Source: SZUA-368 sp028533045 (GTDB taxonomy: Bacteria > Spirochaetota > Spirochaetia > DSM-2461). Taken from it: a DNA stretch of 64,000 bases. The stretch is from contig JBNAIG010000025.1 of assembly GCA_050031985.1 (NCBI GenBank), forward strand, positions 1 to 64,000, in the 5' to 3' direction. A program made the translations under genes and the position numbers. The notes below the pieces were generated by a model, which was given only the letters and a program-made list of their open reading frames with translations, had not been told where the DNA came from and did not search any database. The number at the start of each line of letters is the position of its first letter. Positions within the stretch are counted from its first letter, which is position 1. Below are positions 40,280-48,922 of the stretch, piece after piece.

Positions 40280-42214
40280 GTGGGGAAAACTCTTTTAGAT
40301 AATATAGACAGTCCGGAGGATATTAAAAATCTTTCCTCCCAAGAGTTAAGCCAGCTGGCCGGAGAAATTCGGGAGCTGATTATTTCTACCACTAAAGCCA
40401 ACGGAGGCCATCTGGCTTCCAATTTGGGGGCGGTAGAACTTACGCTGGCCCTTCATCGGGTCTTTGAAAGTCCTAAAGACAAGATCCTCTGGGATGTGGG
40501 GCATCAAGCTTATACTCATAAGATTCTGACGGGAAGACGGAAGGATTTTACTACTCTCCGGAAGATGGGGGGGATTTCCGGATTTCCCCGACGGGAAGAA
40601 AGCCCCCACGATATTACCGATCCCGGCCATGCCTCAACTTCCGTTTCTTCCGGTATCGGGATTAAGAAAGGCCTGGATATTAAGGGAGAAGAGGGACGGG
40701 TTGTTTCCATTATTGGGGACGGAGCTCTTACGGGAGGGCTGGCCCTGGAAGCTCTAAATTTTTCCGGTCACATTCCCAATAATCTTATCGTAATAGTGAA
40801 TGACAACTCCATGTCCATAGATAAGAATGTGGGGGCCATCTCATCTTCCCTGTCCCGTATGGCTGCTGCTGGCGGGTATGTCCACTTTTCTCAAACCTTT
40901 GACAAAATTATCTATCATATCCCTCTGATTGGTAAGCCTTTCTTTCGCTTTTATAATCGCTTGAAGAAGGGTTTTAAAAGTATTTTTTACGGGGACGGCC
41001 TGTTTAACGAACTGGGTTTTAAGTACATTGGACCCATTGACGGGCATAATCTTCCACTTCTGGAAAAAATGCTCCACCGGGCGATTGAAGTGAACCGACC
41101 GGTTGTTATTCACGTTAAAACGATCAAGGGAAAGGGCTCCGATCTGGCCGAAGAGGACCCCGCTTCCTATCATGGTGTTTCCCCCAAGGTCACTCCCGGG
41201 CCTTCCGATGTTAAGAGCGGCGTAAGGCTTACTTCCGCCTTTTCCGAGGCTCTTGTGGAGGTGGGAAAGAAGAATCCCGATATTGTTGCCATAACGGCGG
41301 CCATGAAGGAAGGAACCGGTTTGGCTGCCTTTCAGGAACAAAATCCCCAGCGCTTTTTTGATGTGGGGATTGCCGAGGGGCACGGGGTAACCTTTGCCGC
41401 CGGTTTAGCCATTACCGGCCTGCGTCCTGTGGTGGCCATTTACTCCACTTTTATGCAGCGTGTGGTGGATCAGGTGATTCACGATGTGGCCATTCCCAAG
41501 CTACCGGTTATTTTTGTGCTTGACCGGGCCGGACTTATCCCCGGTGACGGTGAAACCCATCAGGGGCTATATGATATGGCCCTTTTTCGCAGTGTTCCCG
41601 GTTTGGATGTGCTGGCCCCTGTAACGGGCTGTGAGATTAAAAGGGCTCTTGAATGGGCTGAGCAGCAGGACCACCCCGTGATGATCCGCTATTCTAAAAT
41701 GGCCAGTCCCGAAGAGCTTCCTCCCTACGATGAACCTTTTGAACAGGGGAAGGGGGTTTATCTTGTTAAGAGAGAAACACAGGCTCCCATTCTGTTTGTT
41801 ACCCTCGGCGGTTTGGCCGATCAGGTCCTGGCCGCTTCGGAACTGCTGCGAAAGGAGTCGGTTGAAAGCGACGTGTACAACCTGCGCTTCGCCACCTCTC
41901 TGGAATCTTCCGGCATGACCGATCTTCTGGCTGACTACGACCTGGTGGTATTTCTTGAAGAAGGAGTTAAGCAGGGCGGTGCCGGGGAGTATTTGGCTTC
42001 CCTGATTTTGGAGAAAGAAATCCCTGTTAATTTTATGAACCTTTCTGTTCCCAACGGTTTTCCTCCCGCCGCGACTCGTGAGGAACTCATGGCATCCTAT
42101 GGTCTGGATAGCCAGGGAATTTTTAATAGAACCCTGGATAAGTGGCAGTCCTACCGTTTCCGCAAGGTGGTGGATCAGGTGAAAAACGATTCCTGGGAAG
42201 GGAAGAAAATTTAA
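40280..42214 (+). CDS. dxs: 1-deoxy-D-xylulose-5-phosphate synthase
   Basis: Dxs makes DXP from pyruvate and glyceraldehyde 3-phosphate with thiamine diphosphate, the first step of the MEP isoprenoid and thiamine pathways. Motifs: HLASNLGAVELTLALHRVF, DVGHQAYTHKILTGR, the ThDP fold GDGALTGGLALEAL with NDNSMSI, and the transketolase part FDVGIAEGHGVTFAAGLA. I start at GTG 40280 (AAGGAAG 9 nt upstream), because the ATG at 40250 lies in front of the predicted transcript start. The product is about 644 residues, as usual for the family. Confidence 0.96.
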   Translation: MGKTLLDNIDSPEDIKNLSSQELSQLAGEIRELIISTTKANGGHLASNLGAVELTLALHRVFESPKDKILWDVGHQAYTHKILTGRRKDFTTLRKMGGISGFPRREESPHDITDPGHASTSVSSGIGIKKGLDIKGEEGRVVSIIGDGALTGGLALEALNFSGHIPNNLIVIVNDNSMSIDKNVGAISSSLSRMAAAGGYVHFSQTFDKIIYHIPLIGKPFFRFYNRLKKGFKSIFYGDGLFNELGFKYIGPIDGHNLPLLEKMLHRAIEVNRPVVIHVKTIKGKGSDLAEEDPASYHGVSPKVTPGPSDVKSGVRLTSAFSEALVEVGKKNPDIVAITAAMKEGTGLAAFQEQNPQRFFDVGIAEGHGVTFAAGLAITGLRPVVAIYSTFMQRVVDQVIHDVAIPKLPVIFVLDRAGLIPGDGETHQGLYDMALFRSVPGLDVLAPVTGCEIKRALEWAEQQDHPVMIRYSKMASPEELPPYDEPFEQGKGVYLVKRETQAPILFVTLGGLADQVLAASELLRKESVESDVYNLRFATSLESSGMTDLLADYDLVVFLEEGVKQGGAGEYLASLILEKEIPVNFMNLSVPNGFPPAATREELMASYGLDSQGIFNRTLDKWQSYRFRKVVDQVKNDSWEGKKI

Positions 42215-42256
42215 ACTGACTGGAGCCGCCTCTTGCAGGGGCGCTTAGTCGGGGGA

Positions 42257-43741
42257 TTAAGCTTTTCGTTTAACGTAAATGACGAGAATATCGCTTTCCT
42301 CTTTTTTTCCAAGAAATTTATTCCGCTCATCAATTAATTCTCTTACAAGATCCACCGACGCCCCTTTGTAGCCTTCAAGGACTTGGGGGAGGCTCTCTTT
42401 GGAGAAGGCCTGGCCCGTAATGGGGGCTTTTTTATTCAGGAAAGTTTCGTTGCAGATGAGAAGCCCGTCTCCGGGGAAGCAGGGGATGGAGTAGCTTTTT
42501 ATCTCTCCCACCTCATGGGCTTTATCCTGAATGAGAGGGGCGCATTTGTTGAGTTTCTCGTTGATGTAGTAGAGAGGCGGATTGCCATATCCGGTATATT
42601 CCAGTTTATCCTCATTCAGTTTAAGGACTGCTCCTGTTAATTCAGTTCCATCGAAGATTTCTTTGAGGTGACCGTCAATTCGTCTGTAGAGGGAGGCCAG
42701 GGAGGGAGTCTCATTAAAGTTCTCGGTCCATTCCTTTTTTAGAAGGGCTCCATATAGGGCTCCTTCCGGTTCTTCCGGCGTGTCAAAGAGGGAAATACCC
42801 GCAATTTTACGACCGTAGGTATAGTAGAAGTCAAAGAGTTCTCTTTGGAGCGGCTTGCTTGAGGGATTAAAGAAGGTGGTCACTTCCCAAAGTCCGTCAT
42901 GATGGATGACTGAGGGGAGGAGCCGGCGGCTGATTTTTCGTGCCTTGGCCGTGAGGGCTCCCAGTTCTTCTTCCCGGTCTGTGAGGAGGTCGTTAAGATC
43001 TTTTTCCTTTGTGCGGGAGTCGGATAGTTGCTCTCGCAGATGTCCCACGGGCTGCTCTGCTTTGGTTTTAGGCTGACTTGATCCTTCGGAGCGGGTAAAG
43101 AGCCGGATAAACTCCCAAAGGGACAGGAGAGGGAGGGTAAAGAGAGCAAAGGAGTTCATATTGACCGCATTGAGACTGTTACGAAGGAAGAGGGGAGCCA
43201 GAGTGGGAATAAGAAAAAGAAGGAAAGAGACAGTGGCCCCGGCGGAACCGTCTTGATGGAAGCAGAAGGCCACAATCAGTCTGACAAGAAGAAAAAGAGC
43301 GCTTATTCCCAGGGCCAGTGAGGTCCAGTCAGCTTTTCTTACCAGATTGAGAAAAGTACCCGAACCGGGCGCCAGAAGAGAGAGTAATGTGAAGCCTATG
43401 AGGTAGATGAAGAGAGCTGTTAAGGTAATAACTCCCCGGCTGTGATGGCGCGCCTTGAGAGAGAAATGGTAGTACAGATTATAGAGTAGAAGGAGGACCG
43501 GGAAGAGCAGCGTAGGGATTAGAGGGGTGTGTCCTTTTATGGTAATGAGCCCGGGAAGCTGAAGGGATAGGGAAAAGAGGGTCAGAAAAAAGGCGAAAAA
43601 ACAGAAAAAGAGGCGATGGAGGCCGCCGGAGCGTATGGTGCCCACCAGGGCTATGAGAAAAAAGATGGTCCCGAACAGGGTTAAACCGTTTAGGGCCGTA
43701 TTGGACAGGGGAAAAATTAGTTCAAATGCGTTTTCTATCAT
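42257..43741 (-). CDS. Membrane protein with degenerate SpoIIE/PP2C domain
   Basis: The 494-residue protein has about seven membrane helices (residues 1-220), a coiled coil (HLREQLSDSRTKEKDLNDLL) and a C-terminal domain laid out like SpoIIE/RsbU phosphatases (SRRLLPSVIHHDGLWEVTTF, FDFYYTYG, GYGNPPLYYINE, GDGLLICNETF, ESDILVIYVKR). The usual catalytic GGDxYD and DGxxE motifs are largely lost, so it may bind rather than dephosphorylate an anti-anti-sigma partner. Start: ATG with GAGG 5 nt upstream, divergent from the helicase gene. Confidence 0.65.
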   Translation of the reverse strand: MIENAFELIFPLSNTALNGLTLFGTIFFLIALVGTIRSGGLHRLFFCFFAFFLTLFSLSLQLPGLITIKGHTPLIPTLLFPVLLLLYNLYYHFSLKARHHSRGVITLTALFIYLIGFTLLSLLAPGSGTFLNLVRKADWTSLALGISALFLLVRLIVAFCFHQDGSAGATVSFLLFLIPTLAPLFLRNSLNAVNMNSFALFTLPLLSLWEFIRLFTRSEGSSQPKTKAEQPVGHLREQLSDSRTKEKDLNDLLTDREEELGALTAKARKISRRLLPSVIHHDGLWEVTTFFNPSSKPLQRELFDFYYTYGRKIAGISLFDTPEEPEGALYGALLKKEWTENFNETPSLASLYRRIDGHLKEIFDGTELTGAVLKLNEDKLEYTGYGNPPLYYINEKLNKCAPLIQDKAHEVGEIKSYSIPCFPGDGLLICNETFLNKKAPITGQAFSKESLPQVLEGYKGASVDLVRELIDERNKFLGKKEESDILVIYVKRKA

Positions 43742-43781
43742 TTCATCCTCAATTACTTAGTCGATTCCTTCCCTTTTTATA

Positions 43782-43810
43782 TCGACAGTTAGGCAAAAAA
43801 AATATATACT
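43782..43810 (+). promoter_or_regulatory. Sigma-70 promoter of the DEAD-box helicase gene
   Basis: TCGACA, a 17-bp spacer and TATACT, followed by a leader of about 40 nt. Confidence 0.55.
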
Positions 43811-43856
43811 AAATCGAAATAGTTGTATCTAAGCAGCTATTCTTTTGAGTGAGGCT

Positions 43857-45812
43857 ATGAATTTTAACGAAATAGATCTTTCAGAGAATCTGAAAAAAGC
43901 CATCGACGAGATGGGCTTTACCGAATGTACCCCCGTACAGGAAGAGACTTTAAAACTTGCAATTGAAGAAAATAAGGACGTTTTAGCTCAGTCACAGACC
44001 GGAACCGGTAAGACTGCGGCATTCCTCATCCCTATCTTCCAGCTCTTCCTGACACACGAAACCTTAAAAGGGGGCAAGGCACTTATTATTGTGCCTACCA
44101 GAGAGCTCGCGACCCAGGTAGAAAAGGAAGCGCAGAGGCTCAACACCTATCTTGACTTTAGTATTCTTGCCGTTTACGGCGGTGTGGGATATCAGAAACA
44201 GGAAGAGGCACTGGCAAAGGGAGTAGATATTGTTATCGCCACTCCCGGACGGCTTATCGACTTTAAAAAGTCCGGTAAGATAGACTTAAAGGAGATCGAC
44301 TGCCTTTGTATTGACGAAGCGGACCGGCTCTTTGACATGGGATTTCTTCCCGATCTAACCTACATCCTTAAGGGCATGAAGCCTCCCAAGGAGAGACGAA
44401 CCATGCTCTTTAGCGCCACATTGGGTACCCGGGTGGGTAACCTGGCCTGGGAGTTTATGAACGAGCCCGGCGAGATTGTTATTGAACCGGAAAATGTTAC
44501 CATCGATCTGGTGAAGCAGGAACTGTACCATGTGGGACGGGATGAGAAAATGTCCCTCCTTTTGGGATTGATTAAGAAGCACAATCCCCAGTCGGCGGTT
44601 ATTTTTACCAATACCAAGGGTATGGCTTACGAAGTATCCAAAAGACTGGAAGCGAACGGCTATAAATCGCGCTATCTCATGGGGGATCTGCCCCAGAAGA
44701 AGCGTACTGCCGTTATGGAAAGCATGAAGCGGGGAGAAATCCCTTTCCTAGTCGCTACGGACGTGGCGGCCCGAGGCCTTCATATTAACGACCTTGAAAT
44801 GGTTTTTAACTATGATCTTCCCGATGAAGCGGAGAGCTATGTTCACCGTATCGGCCGAACCGGTCGTGCGGGAAAAGAGGGTCATGCTATTTCCCTGGCC
44901 TGTGAAAACTACGTATTGGGACTGCCCGCTATTGAATCCTACATTGAAATGAAAATCCCCGTCGTATGGGCGGAGGATGAAATCTTTGCAGAGGACGCCA
45001 GTGCGGGTCAGCGTTTCAGGCTGGATGATGCCCGCGGCGGACGGGGCGGACGTGATAACCGGGGCGGTAGAGATAACCGGGGCGGTAGAGATAATCGCGG
45101 CGGTAGAGATAATCGCGGCGGTCAACGCGGCGGTAACCGTGATAACCGAGGCGGCCAGAGAGGCGGTTCCGGTCGAGGCCGGTCAAACGGTCCTCAGAGA
45201 CGGGACGAATCCCGGGCGGCCAGCGTTGTGGATATGGCCGTTGGGGCCGGTTCTATCGAGTCCTTTGGTAAGGAGTCGGGGGGACAGAGAAAATCCGCTT
45301 CTTCCGGCAACAGAAACCGGTCCGGTAAGGGCAAGGGACAGCAGCAGAGAAGAAGGCCCGACGACAGAAACAGAAAGAGAACCCACGATGTGGAATCCTC
45401 CATCTCCGGTGATCTTTCCGTGGAAGACCGATTGGCTTACTATCGCAAGAAATACGGTGACGACTTCAAGCCGACAGAAGAGATGCTGAAAAGCGAAAAG
45501 AGCCGTCCCGCTTCTGCTAAAAAGGGTCCCCAGAACAAGGGAAAGAAACCTTCCGGTAAAAAGCCTGCCAACAAGCAGGGAAATAAAAACGGCAAGAACC
45601 CTCAGGGACAGAAACGATCCGGCGACAACCGCAACAAAGGCGGACAGTCCAAAGGAAAGGGACAGAAGCCCTACAACAAGAACGGTTCGGGTAAAGGCAA
45701 AGCCGCCCAGAATCAAAATCAGAACAGAAAGCCTAAAGGACAGGCTCCCGTTCAGAAACCGGCCGAAAAGCCCAAGAAAAAGTCCTTTCTACAGAAAATC
45801 TTTGGCAAGTAA
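43857..45812 (+). CDS. deaD: DEAD-box RNA helicase with long RGG/basic tail
   Basis: The helicase core (residues 1-375) has the Q motif FTECTPVQEETL, Walker A SQTGTGKTA, PTRELATQ, ATPGRLIDF, the DEAD box CIDEADRLFD, SATLG, VATDVAARGLHI and HRIGRTGRAG. Then comes a tail of about 265 residues: tandem GGRDNR repeats (around 45050-45180, DNA period about 18 bp), further Gly/Arg, and Lys/Gln/Asn-rich low-complexity sequence ending FLQKIFGK. The tail should be disordered and bind RNA. I prefer ATG 43857 to TTG 43845 because GAGTGAGG stands before it. Likely roles are mRNA decay or ribosome assembly in the cold. Confidence 0.93.
   Translation: MNFNEIDLSENLKKAIDEMGFTECTPVQEETLKLAIEENKDVLAQSQTGTGKTAAFLIPIFQLFLTHETLKGGKALIIVPTRELATQVEKEAQRLNTYLDFSILAVYGGVGYQKQEEALAKGVDIVIATPGRLIDFKKSGKIDLKEIDCLCIDEADRLFDMGFLPDLTYILKGMKPPKERRTMLFSATLGTRVGNLAWEFMNEPGEIVIEPENVTIDLVKQELYHVGRDEKMSLLLGLIKKHNPQSAVIFTNTKGMAYEVSKRLEANGYKSRYLMGDLPQKKRTAVMESMKRGEIPFLVATDVAARGLHINDLEMVFNYDLPDEAESYVHRIGRTGRAGKEGHAISLACENYVLGLPAIESYIEMKIPVVWAEDEIFAEDASAGQRFRLDDARGGRGGRDNRGGRDNRGGRDNRGGRDNRGGQRGGNRDNRGGQRGGSGRGRSNGPQRRDESRAASVVDMAVGAGSIESFGKESGGQRKSASSGNRNRSGKGKGQQQRRRPDDRNRKRTHDVESSISGDLSVEDRLAYYRKKYGDDFKPTEEMLKSEKSRPASAKKGPQNKGKKPSGKKPANKQGNKNGKNPQGQKRSGDNRNKGGQSKGKGQKPYNKNGSGKGKAAQNQNQNRKPKGQAPVQKPAEKPKKKSFLQKIFGK
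45040..45180 (+). repeat. Tandem repeat coding for GGRDNR units
   Basis: Units of about 18 bp (GGTAGAGATAACCGGGGC and variants) repeat in frame about five times inside the helicase gene, then degrade. Such repeats change copy number by slippage and recombination. Confidence 0.8.
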
Positions 45813-45830
45813 AATGCTGCCAAAGCGTTG

Positions 45831-45956
45831 TAAATGAAAGTAGATTGTGCCGTAGACTAGGCACTGAAAGGTTCTGAAACCGCAGTGTACAAATAGTACA
45901 TGAGGATTTCAGGTTCTTTCGGTAACGACGGAGCCGGTGCAATATGCTTTTATTTA
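45831..45956. repeat. 126-bp imperfect palindrome, copy 2 (ERIC-like)
   Basis: TAAATGAAAGTAGATTGTGC on the left pairs with GCAATATGCTTTTATTTA on the right. The centre TGTAC-AAATA-GTACA and its flanks match copy 1 at 1846-1971. The right arm also shares AACGACG, GGTGC and ATGC with copy 1. It fills the gap between two convergent genes and overlaps the pgeF stop codon, so it may also act as a two-way transcript end. Confidence 0.75.
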
Positions 45957-46717
45957 ATGTTGAAGAAAGCGGAGAAGCGGCCCGCCGTCTCTCCGCTTTT
46001 CCTATAAGAGAAGAGAGGTTCTTCGCTGCAGCAAGTGCAAGTAGGGGAAACCTTGATATTGTTCGTTTTTAAACCGGCCCCCACCAGTTGGAGGCGGTTC
46101 GCTTCTTTTAAATCCAGGTACAGTTTATCCCCCTCCGTATGAAAAGGATCGATGGGATAGCTAAAGTGCTTTTCAAAGGCTTCCCTTACATTTTCTCCCA
46201 CCCTGTAACAACATCCCCCAACGGAAGGGCCGATAAAGGCCTGAATATCTTCTGCCTGGCTCCCGAAGTTTTTTTTCATTGCCAGTACTGTTTTTTGAAC
46301 AATCAGTTCAGAACTGCCCCGCCAGCCGCCGTGTACTAATCCGCCCGAACAGGTACGGGGATCAAAAAGAATGATGGGGACACAGTCGGCTACAAAAATA
46401 TTCAGCATAATTCCCGGTTTATTGGTTATGAGCGCATCGGAGGCGGGGAGGGCGTCTTCATGGGAGAGTCGGCCCCGGCCTTTTGACTCTGCCGTGACGA
46501 GGGTTACCCTGTTGCCGTGGACCTGGTCGGCACAGGTGTAGGCCTCAAAGGGAATCTCAAGGCTGCGGCAAAGAGTTTTTCTGTTCTCCACAGCCTCATC
46601 GGGCTTGCCCCCTGCATGGAGGGCCAGGTTGAATCGGCCATTTTCTCCGGCATTAGTGAATCCTGCCTTTACTCCTTTGCTTAGGGGATTGTCCCAGAGA
46701 GAGTAGGGGGCGCTCAT
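45950..46717 (-). CDS. pgeF: Multicopper-type purine nucleoside phosphorylase (PgeF/YfiH/LACC1)
   Basis: This 255-residue YfiH/LACC1-family protein carries the zinc-site motifs QVHGNRVTLV, FVADCVPIILFDPR, LVHGGWRGS and FIGPSVGGCCYRV. Members cleave purine nucleosides by phosphorolysis or edit peptidoglycan precursors. The start is ATG 46717, overlapping the stop of the M48 protease gene (ATGA). The frame extends further only as overlap. The stop lies inside a 126-bp palindrome. Confidence 0.9.
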   Translation of the reverse strand: MSAPYSLWDNPLSKGVKAGFTNAGENGRFNLALHAGGKPDEAVENRKTLCRSLEIPFEAYTCADQVHGNRVTLVTAESKGRGRLSHEDALPASDALITNKPGIMLNIFVADCVPIILFDPRTCSGGLVHGGWRGSSELIVQKTVLAMKKNFGSQAEDIQAFIGPSVGGCCYRVGENVREAFEKHFSYPIDPFHTEGDKLYLDLKEANRLQLVGAGLKTNNIKVSPTCTCCSEEPLFSYRKSGETAGRFSAFFNIK

Positions 46718-47967
46718 TCTTCGTCCAGTGCGGCCAGGGCGTCCCAACGTTCCCTGAGGGGAGGATGGGAGTAGTAGAAGGAGCTGTAGAGCGGGTGGGG
46801 CGTCAGGTTTGAGAGGTTCTCCTTGTTGAGTTTCATCAGTCCTTCCCTAAGTTCCTTGCTGCTTCCCATGGCATTCCGGGCGTAGGCGTCGGCTTCATAT
46901 TCCTGTTTTCGGGAGATCCGCGAAAGCAGGGGGGAGAGGAAGTAGGTGAAGGGGGAGGAAAAGTACATGAGGATGATGAGGACTCCGTGGTAGGAGGGGG
47001 CGTTGAAGGAGAAGGCCTGGAAGAGGGGCGTCCAGTTCAAGGCCAGTGAGAGAAGGTAGAAAAGGGCCAGGGAGGAGAGGAAGGAGGAGGCCAGTTTCTT
47101 AAGAATATGTTTCTTTTTGTAGTGACCAATTTCATGGGCCAGGACGGCGGTCAGTTCGGCAGTGCTCAGACTCTCCACAAGGGTATCGAAAAGAACGATG
47201 CGCTTTGTGCGTCCCAGTCCGGTAAAATAGGCGTTTGAGTGTGCCGATCTTCGGCTGCCGTCCATAAGGAAGATGCCCTTGGTTTTGAATCCGCATTTTT
47301 CCGCCAGTTCATTCAGGCTGTCCTTAAGTTCACCTTCTTCCAGGGGGGTGAACTTGTTGAAGAGGGGGGCAATGAGAGAGGGGTAGATGAGGAACATGAG
47401 AAGCTGGAAGGCCGAAAGGAAGGCCCATCCGTATACCCACCAGAGTTCCCCCGTTCTGTCCATGAAAAAGAAAAGCAGTGCCAGGAGGGGGAAGCCGATG
47501 ACCAGGGACAGGAGGTTTTCCTTGATCTTGTCGGTGAGCCAAAGTTTCCCGGTCATCTTGTTAAAGCCGAATTCCTCCTCTATGACAAACTGGCTGTACC
47601 CTTCAAAGGGAAGGCCCGCAAGGTCTGTAATGAGGGAAAAGAGGAAGATAAAGGCCACTCCCTGTACCAGCGGTGAGGAGAACAGCCCGGTAATGAATAG
47701 GTCCAGGGTTCCGGGAAAGCCGCTAAGAAGGATAATCAAGGTAACCGCTGAACGTACGGCAAAGCTGACAAGGCCGAATTCTTCCTTTCTTTTTGTATAA
47801 GCCCGGGCCCGGCTGTAGCGGTCTTCATCTATCCAGGGGGCGGCGAAATCGGGGACTCTATCCTTCTGTTTTAGGGCGGAATTCATATTGAGAACCGAGA
47901 GAATCCAGTGGAAGAGAAAGCGAAGGGCAAAAAAAAGAAGGTAAATTATCAAAAGGGTTTGAGCCAT
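46714..47967 (-). CDS. M48 (Ste24-like) membrane zinc metalloprotease
   Basis: The 417-residue protein has about six membrane helices and the zinc motif LAHEIGHYKKKHI, with the third ligand Glu in KQEYEADAYA. It matches Ste24/CAAX-type M48 proteases (N-terminal helix, EFGFNKM before the catalytic half) rather than the shorter HtpX. It probably degrades misfolded membrane proteins. AAGGA precedes the ATG. Translation is coupled to pgeF downstream. Confidence 0.9.
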   Translation of the reverse strand: MAQTLLIIYLLFFALRFLFHWILSVLNMNSALKQKDRVPDFAAPWIDEDRYSRARAYTKRKEEFGLVSFAVRSAVTLIILLSGFPGTLDLFITGLFSSPLVQGVAFIFLFSLITDLAGLPFEGYSQFVIEEEFGFNKMTGKLWLTDKIKENLLSLVIGFPLLALLFFFMDRTGELWWVYGWAFLSAFQLLMFLIYPSLIAPLFNKFTPLEEGELKDSLNELAEKCGFKTKGIFLMDGSRRSAHSNAYFTGLGRTKRIVLFDTLVESLSTAELTAVLAHEIGHYKKKHILKKLASSFLSSLALFYLLSLALNWTPLFQAFSFNAPSYHGVLIILMYFSSPFTYFLSPLLSRISRKQEYEADAYARNAMGSSKELREGLMKLNKENLSNLTPHPLYSSFYYSHPPLRERWDALAALDEE

Positions 47968-47990
47968 GGGAAATCCTTATATAAAAAATC

Positions 47991-48020
47991 AAAAAAAAAG
48001 GCCGTCCTGAGCGGACAGCC
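47991..48020 (-). terminator. Intrinsic terminator of the zinc-ribbon gene
   Basis: On the minus strand GGCTGTCC pairs with GGACGGCC and is followed by nine T. A second small hairpin (ATTCAC/GTGAAT) precedes it. Confidence 0.85.
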
Positions 48021-48049
48021 GTTACGATTCACATCGTGAATAAGTTTGC

Positions 48050-48244
48050 CTAGAGGGCAGCAATAGCTTCTTTCATTTTTCCGTTTGCAACGGCGGCCTT
48101 ACACTGCTTACAAACACTGACTTTCTTTCCGTCAAAGTCCTGCTCGTAAATGGCCTTGATACCGGTTCTCTTACAGAGAGGACAGGCACCACGTCCCTTA
48201 TTGGCATACTCGCTCATTCCGACGCCTCTGTGTGCTTTGGACAT
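48050..48244 (-). CDS. Small four-cysteine zinc-ribbon protein
   Basis: The 64-residue protein has CPLC and CKQC pairs 23 residues apart (CPLCKRTGIKAIYEQDFDGK), a rubredoxin-knuckle zinc ribbon as in several small ribosomal or transcription proteins. The N-terminus is basic. It has its own consensus promoter and terminator, suggesting strong monocistronic expression. A ribosome-associated role is a guess. Confidence 0.75.
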   Translation of the reverse strand: MSKAHRGVGMSEYANKGRGACPLCKRTGIKAIYEQDFDGKKVSVCKQCKAAVANGKMKEAIAAL

Positions 48245-48300
48245 GAATATCTCCTTAATTCAGACGCTGGGCCTGATTTATACGAATTTACGTAGACAAC

Positions 48301-48329
48301 AATATATAGGGAGCCCCGCTTATTGTCAA
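48301..48329 (-). promoter_or_regulatory. Sigma-70 promoter of the zinc-ribbon gene
   Basis: TTGACA (48329-48324), a 17-bp spacer and TATATT (48306-48301). Confidence 0.75.
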
Positions 48330-48348
48330 GTGTTGGAGGAGCTAATAC

Positions 48349-48377
48349 TTGTGCCTGTGACGCTTTTTTTCTATAAT
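48349..48377 (+). promoter_or_regulatory. Sigma-70 promoter of def-fmt
   Basis: TTGTGC, a 17-bp spacer and TATAAT, 29 nt before GTG 48407. Confidence 0.65.
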
Positions 48378-48406
48378 GGACAGGTTCTAAATAACAGGAG
48401 TTAATT

Positions 48407-48922
48407 GTGGACTTTTATACATTGAATAAGGAAGAGGAGATTAAGGTTCTGAGGACCCTCTCCCAGCCCGTAGAAAATATAGATGGAAAACTGGTGGAAT
48501 TCGCCGATGCCATGGTGGAGTCGATTGCTGGTAAAGGAATTGGGTTGGCCGCGCCTCAGGTAGGGCGGAATGAACGTTTCTTTGTGGTTCAGCTTTCCGA
48601 AGAGGAAAAGCCCCTTTACTTCTTTAACCCCCAGATTATAGGCACCAGCGATAAACTCTCCTCCTATGATGAGGGTTGTTTGAGTATTCCCGAAATCAAC
48701 GGCAAGATTAAGCGCCCTGCCATTATAACCGTTCAGGCCTGGAACCGGCGGGGCCGTCCTTTTACCATTGAGGCGGAAGGTTTGCTGGCTACGGTTATTC
48801 AGCACGAGTACGACCACTTGAACGGTAAGCTTTTTATTGATTACCTCCCCGAGAGAAAACGGGCAAAAATTGCCAAGCACTTTGGCTTGGATATCTATCC
48901 TCAGTTAGGTGAGGAGGGCTGA
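48407..48922 (+). CDS. def: Peptide deformylase
   Basis: Def removes the formyl group from new proteins. The 171-residue enzyme has the three motifs GIGLAAPQVG, EGCLSIPE (metal Cys) and HEYDHLNGKLF (metal His pair and catalytic Glu). GTG start with AGGAG upstream. The stop overlaps the fmt start, coupling removal and addition of the formyl group in one operon. Confidence 0.97.
   Translation: MDFYTLNKEEEIKVLRTLSQPVENIDGKLVEFADAMVESIAGKGIGLAAPQVGRNERFFVVQLSEEEKPLYFFNPQIIGTSDKLSSYDEGCLSIPEINGKIKRPAIITVQAWNRRGRPFTIEAEGLLATVIQHEYDHLNGKLFIDYLPERKRAKIAKHFGLDIYPQLGEEG

Noticed and set aside
42215..42256. Terminator between dxs and the SpoIIE-like gene
   Set aside because: Some pairing (GACT/AGTC, GCC/GGC) is possible, but the stem is broken and no T-run follows on either strand.
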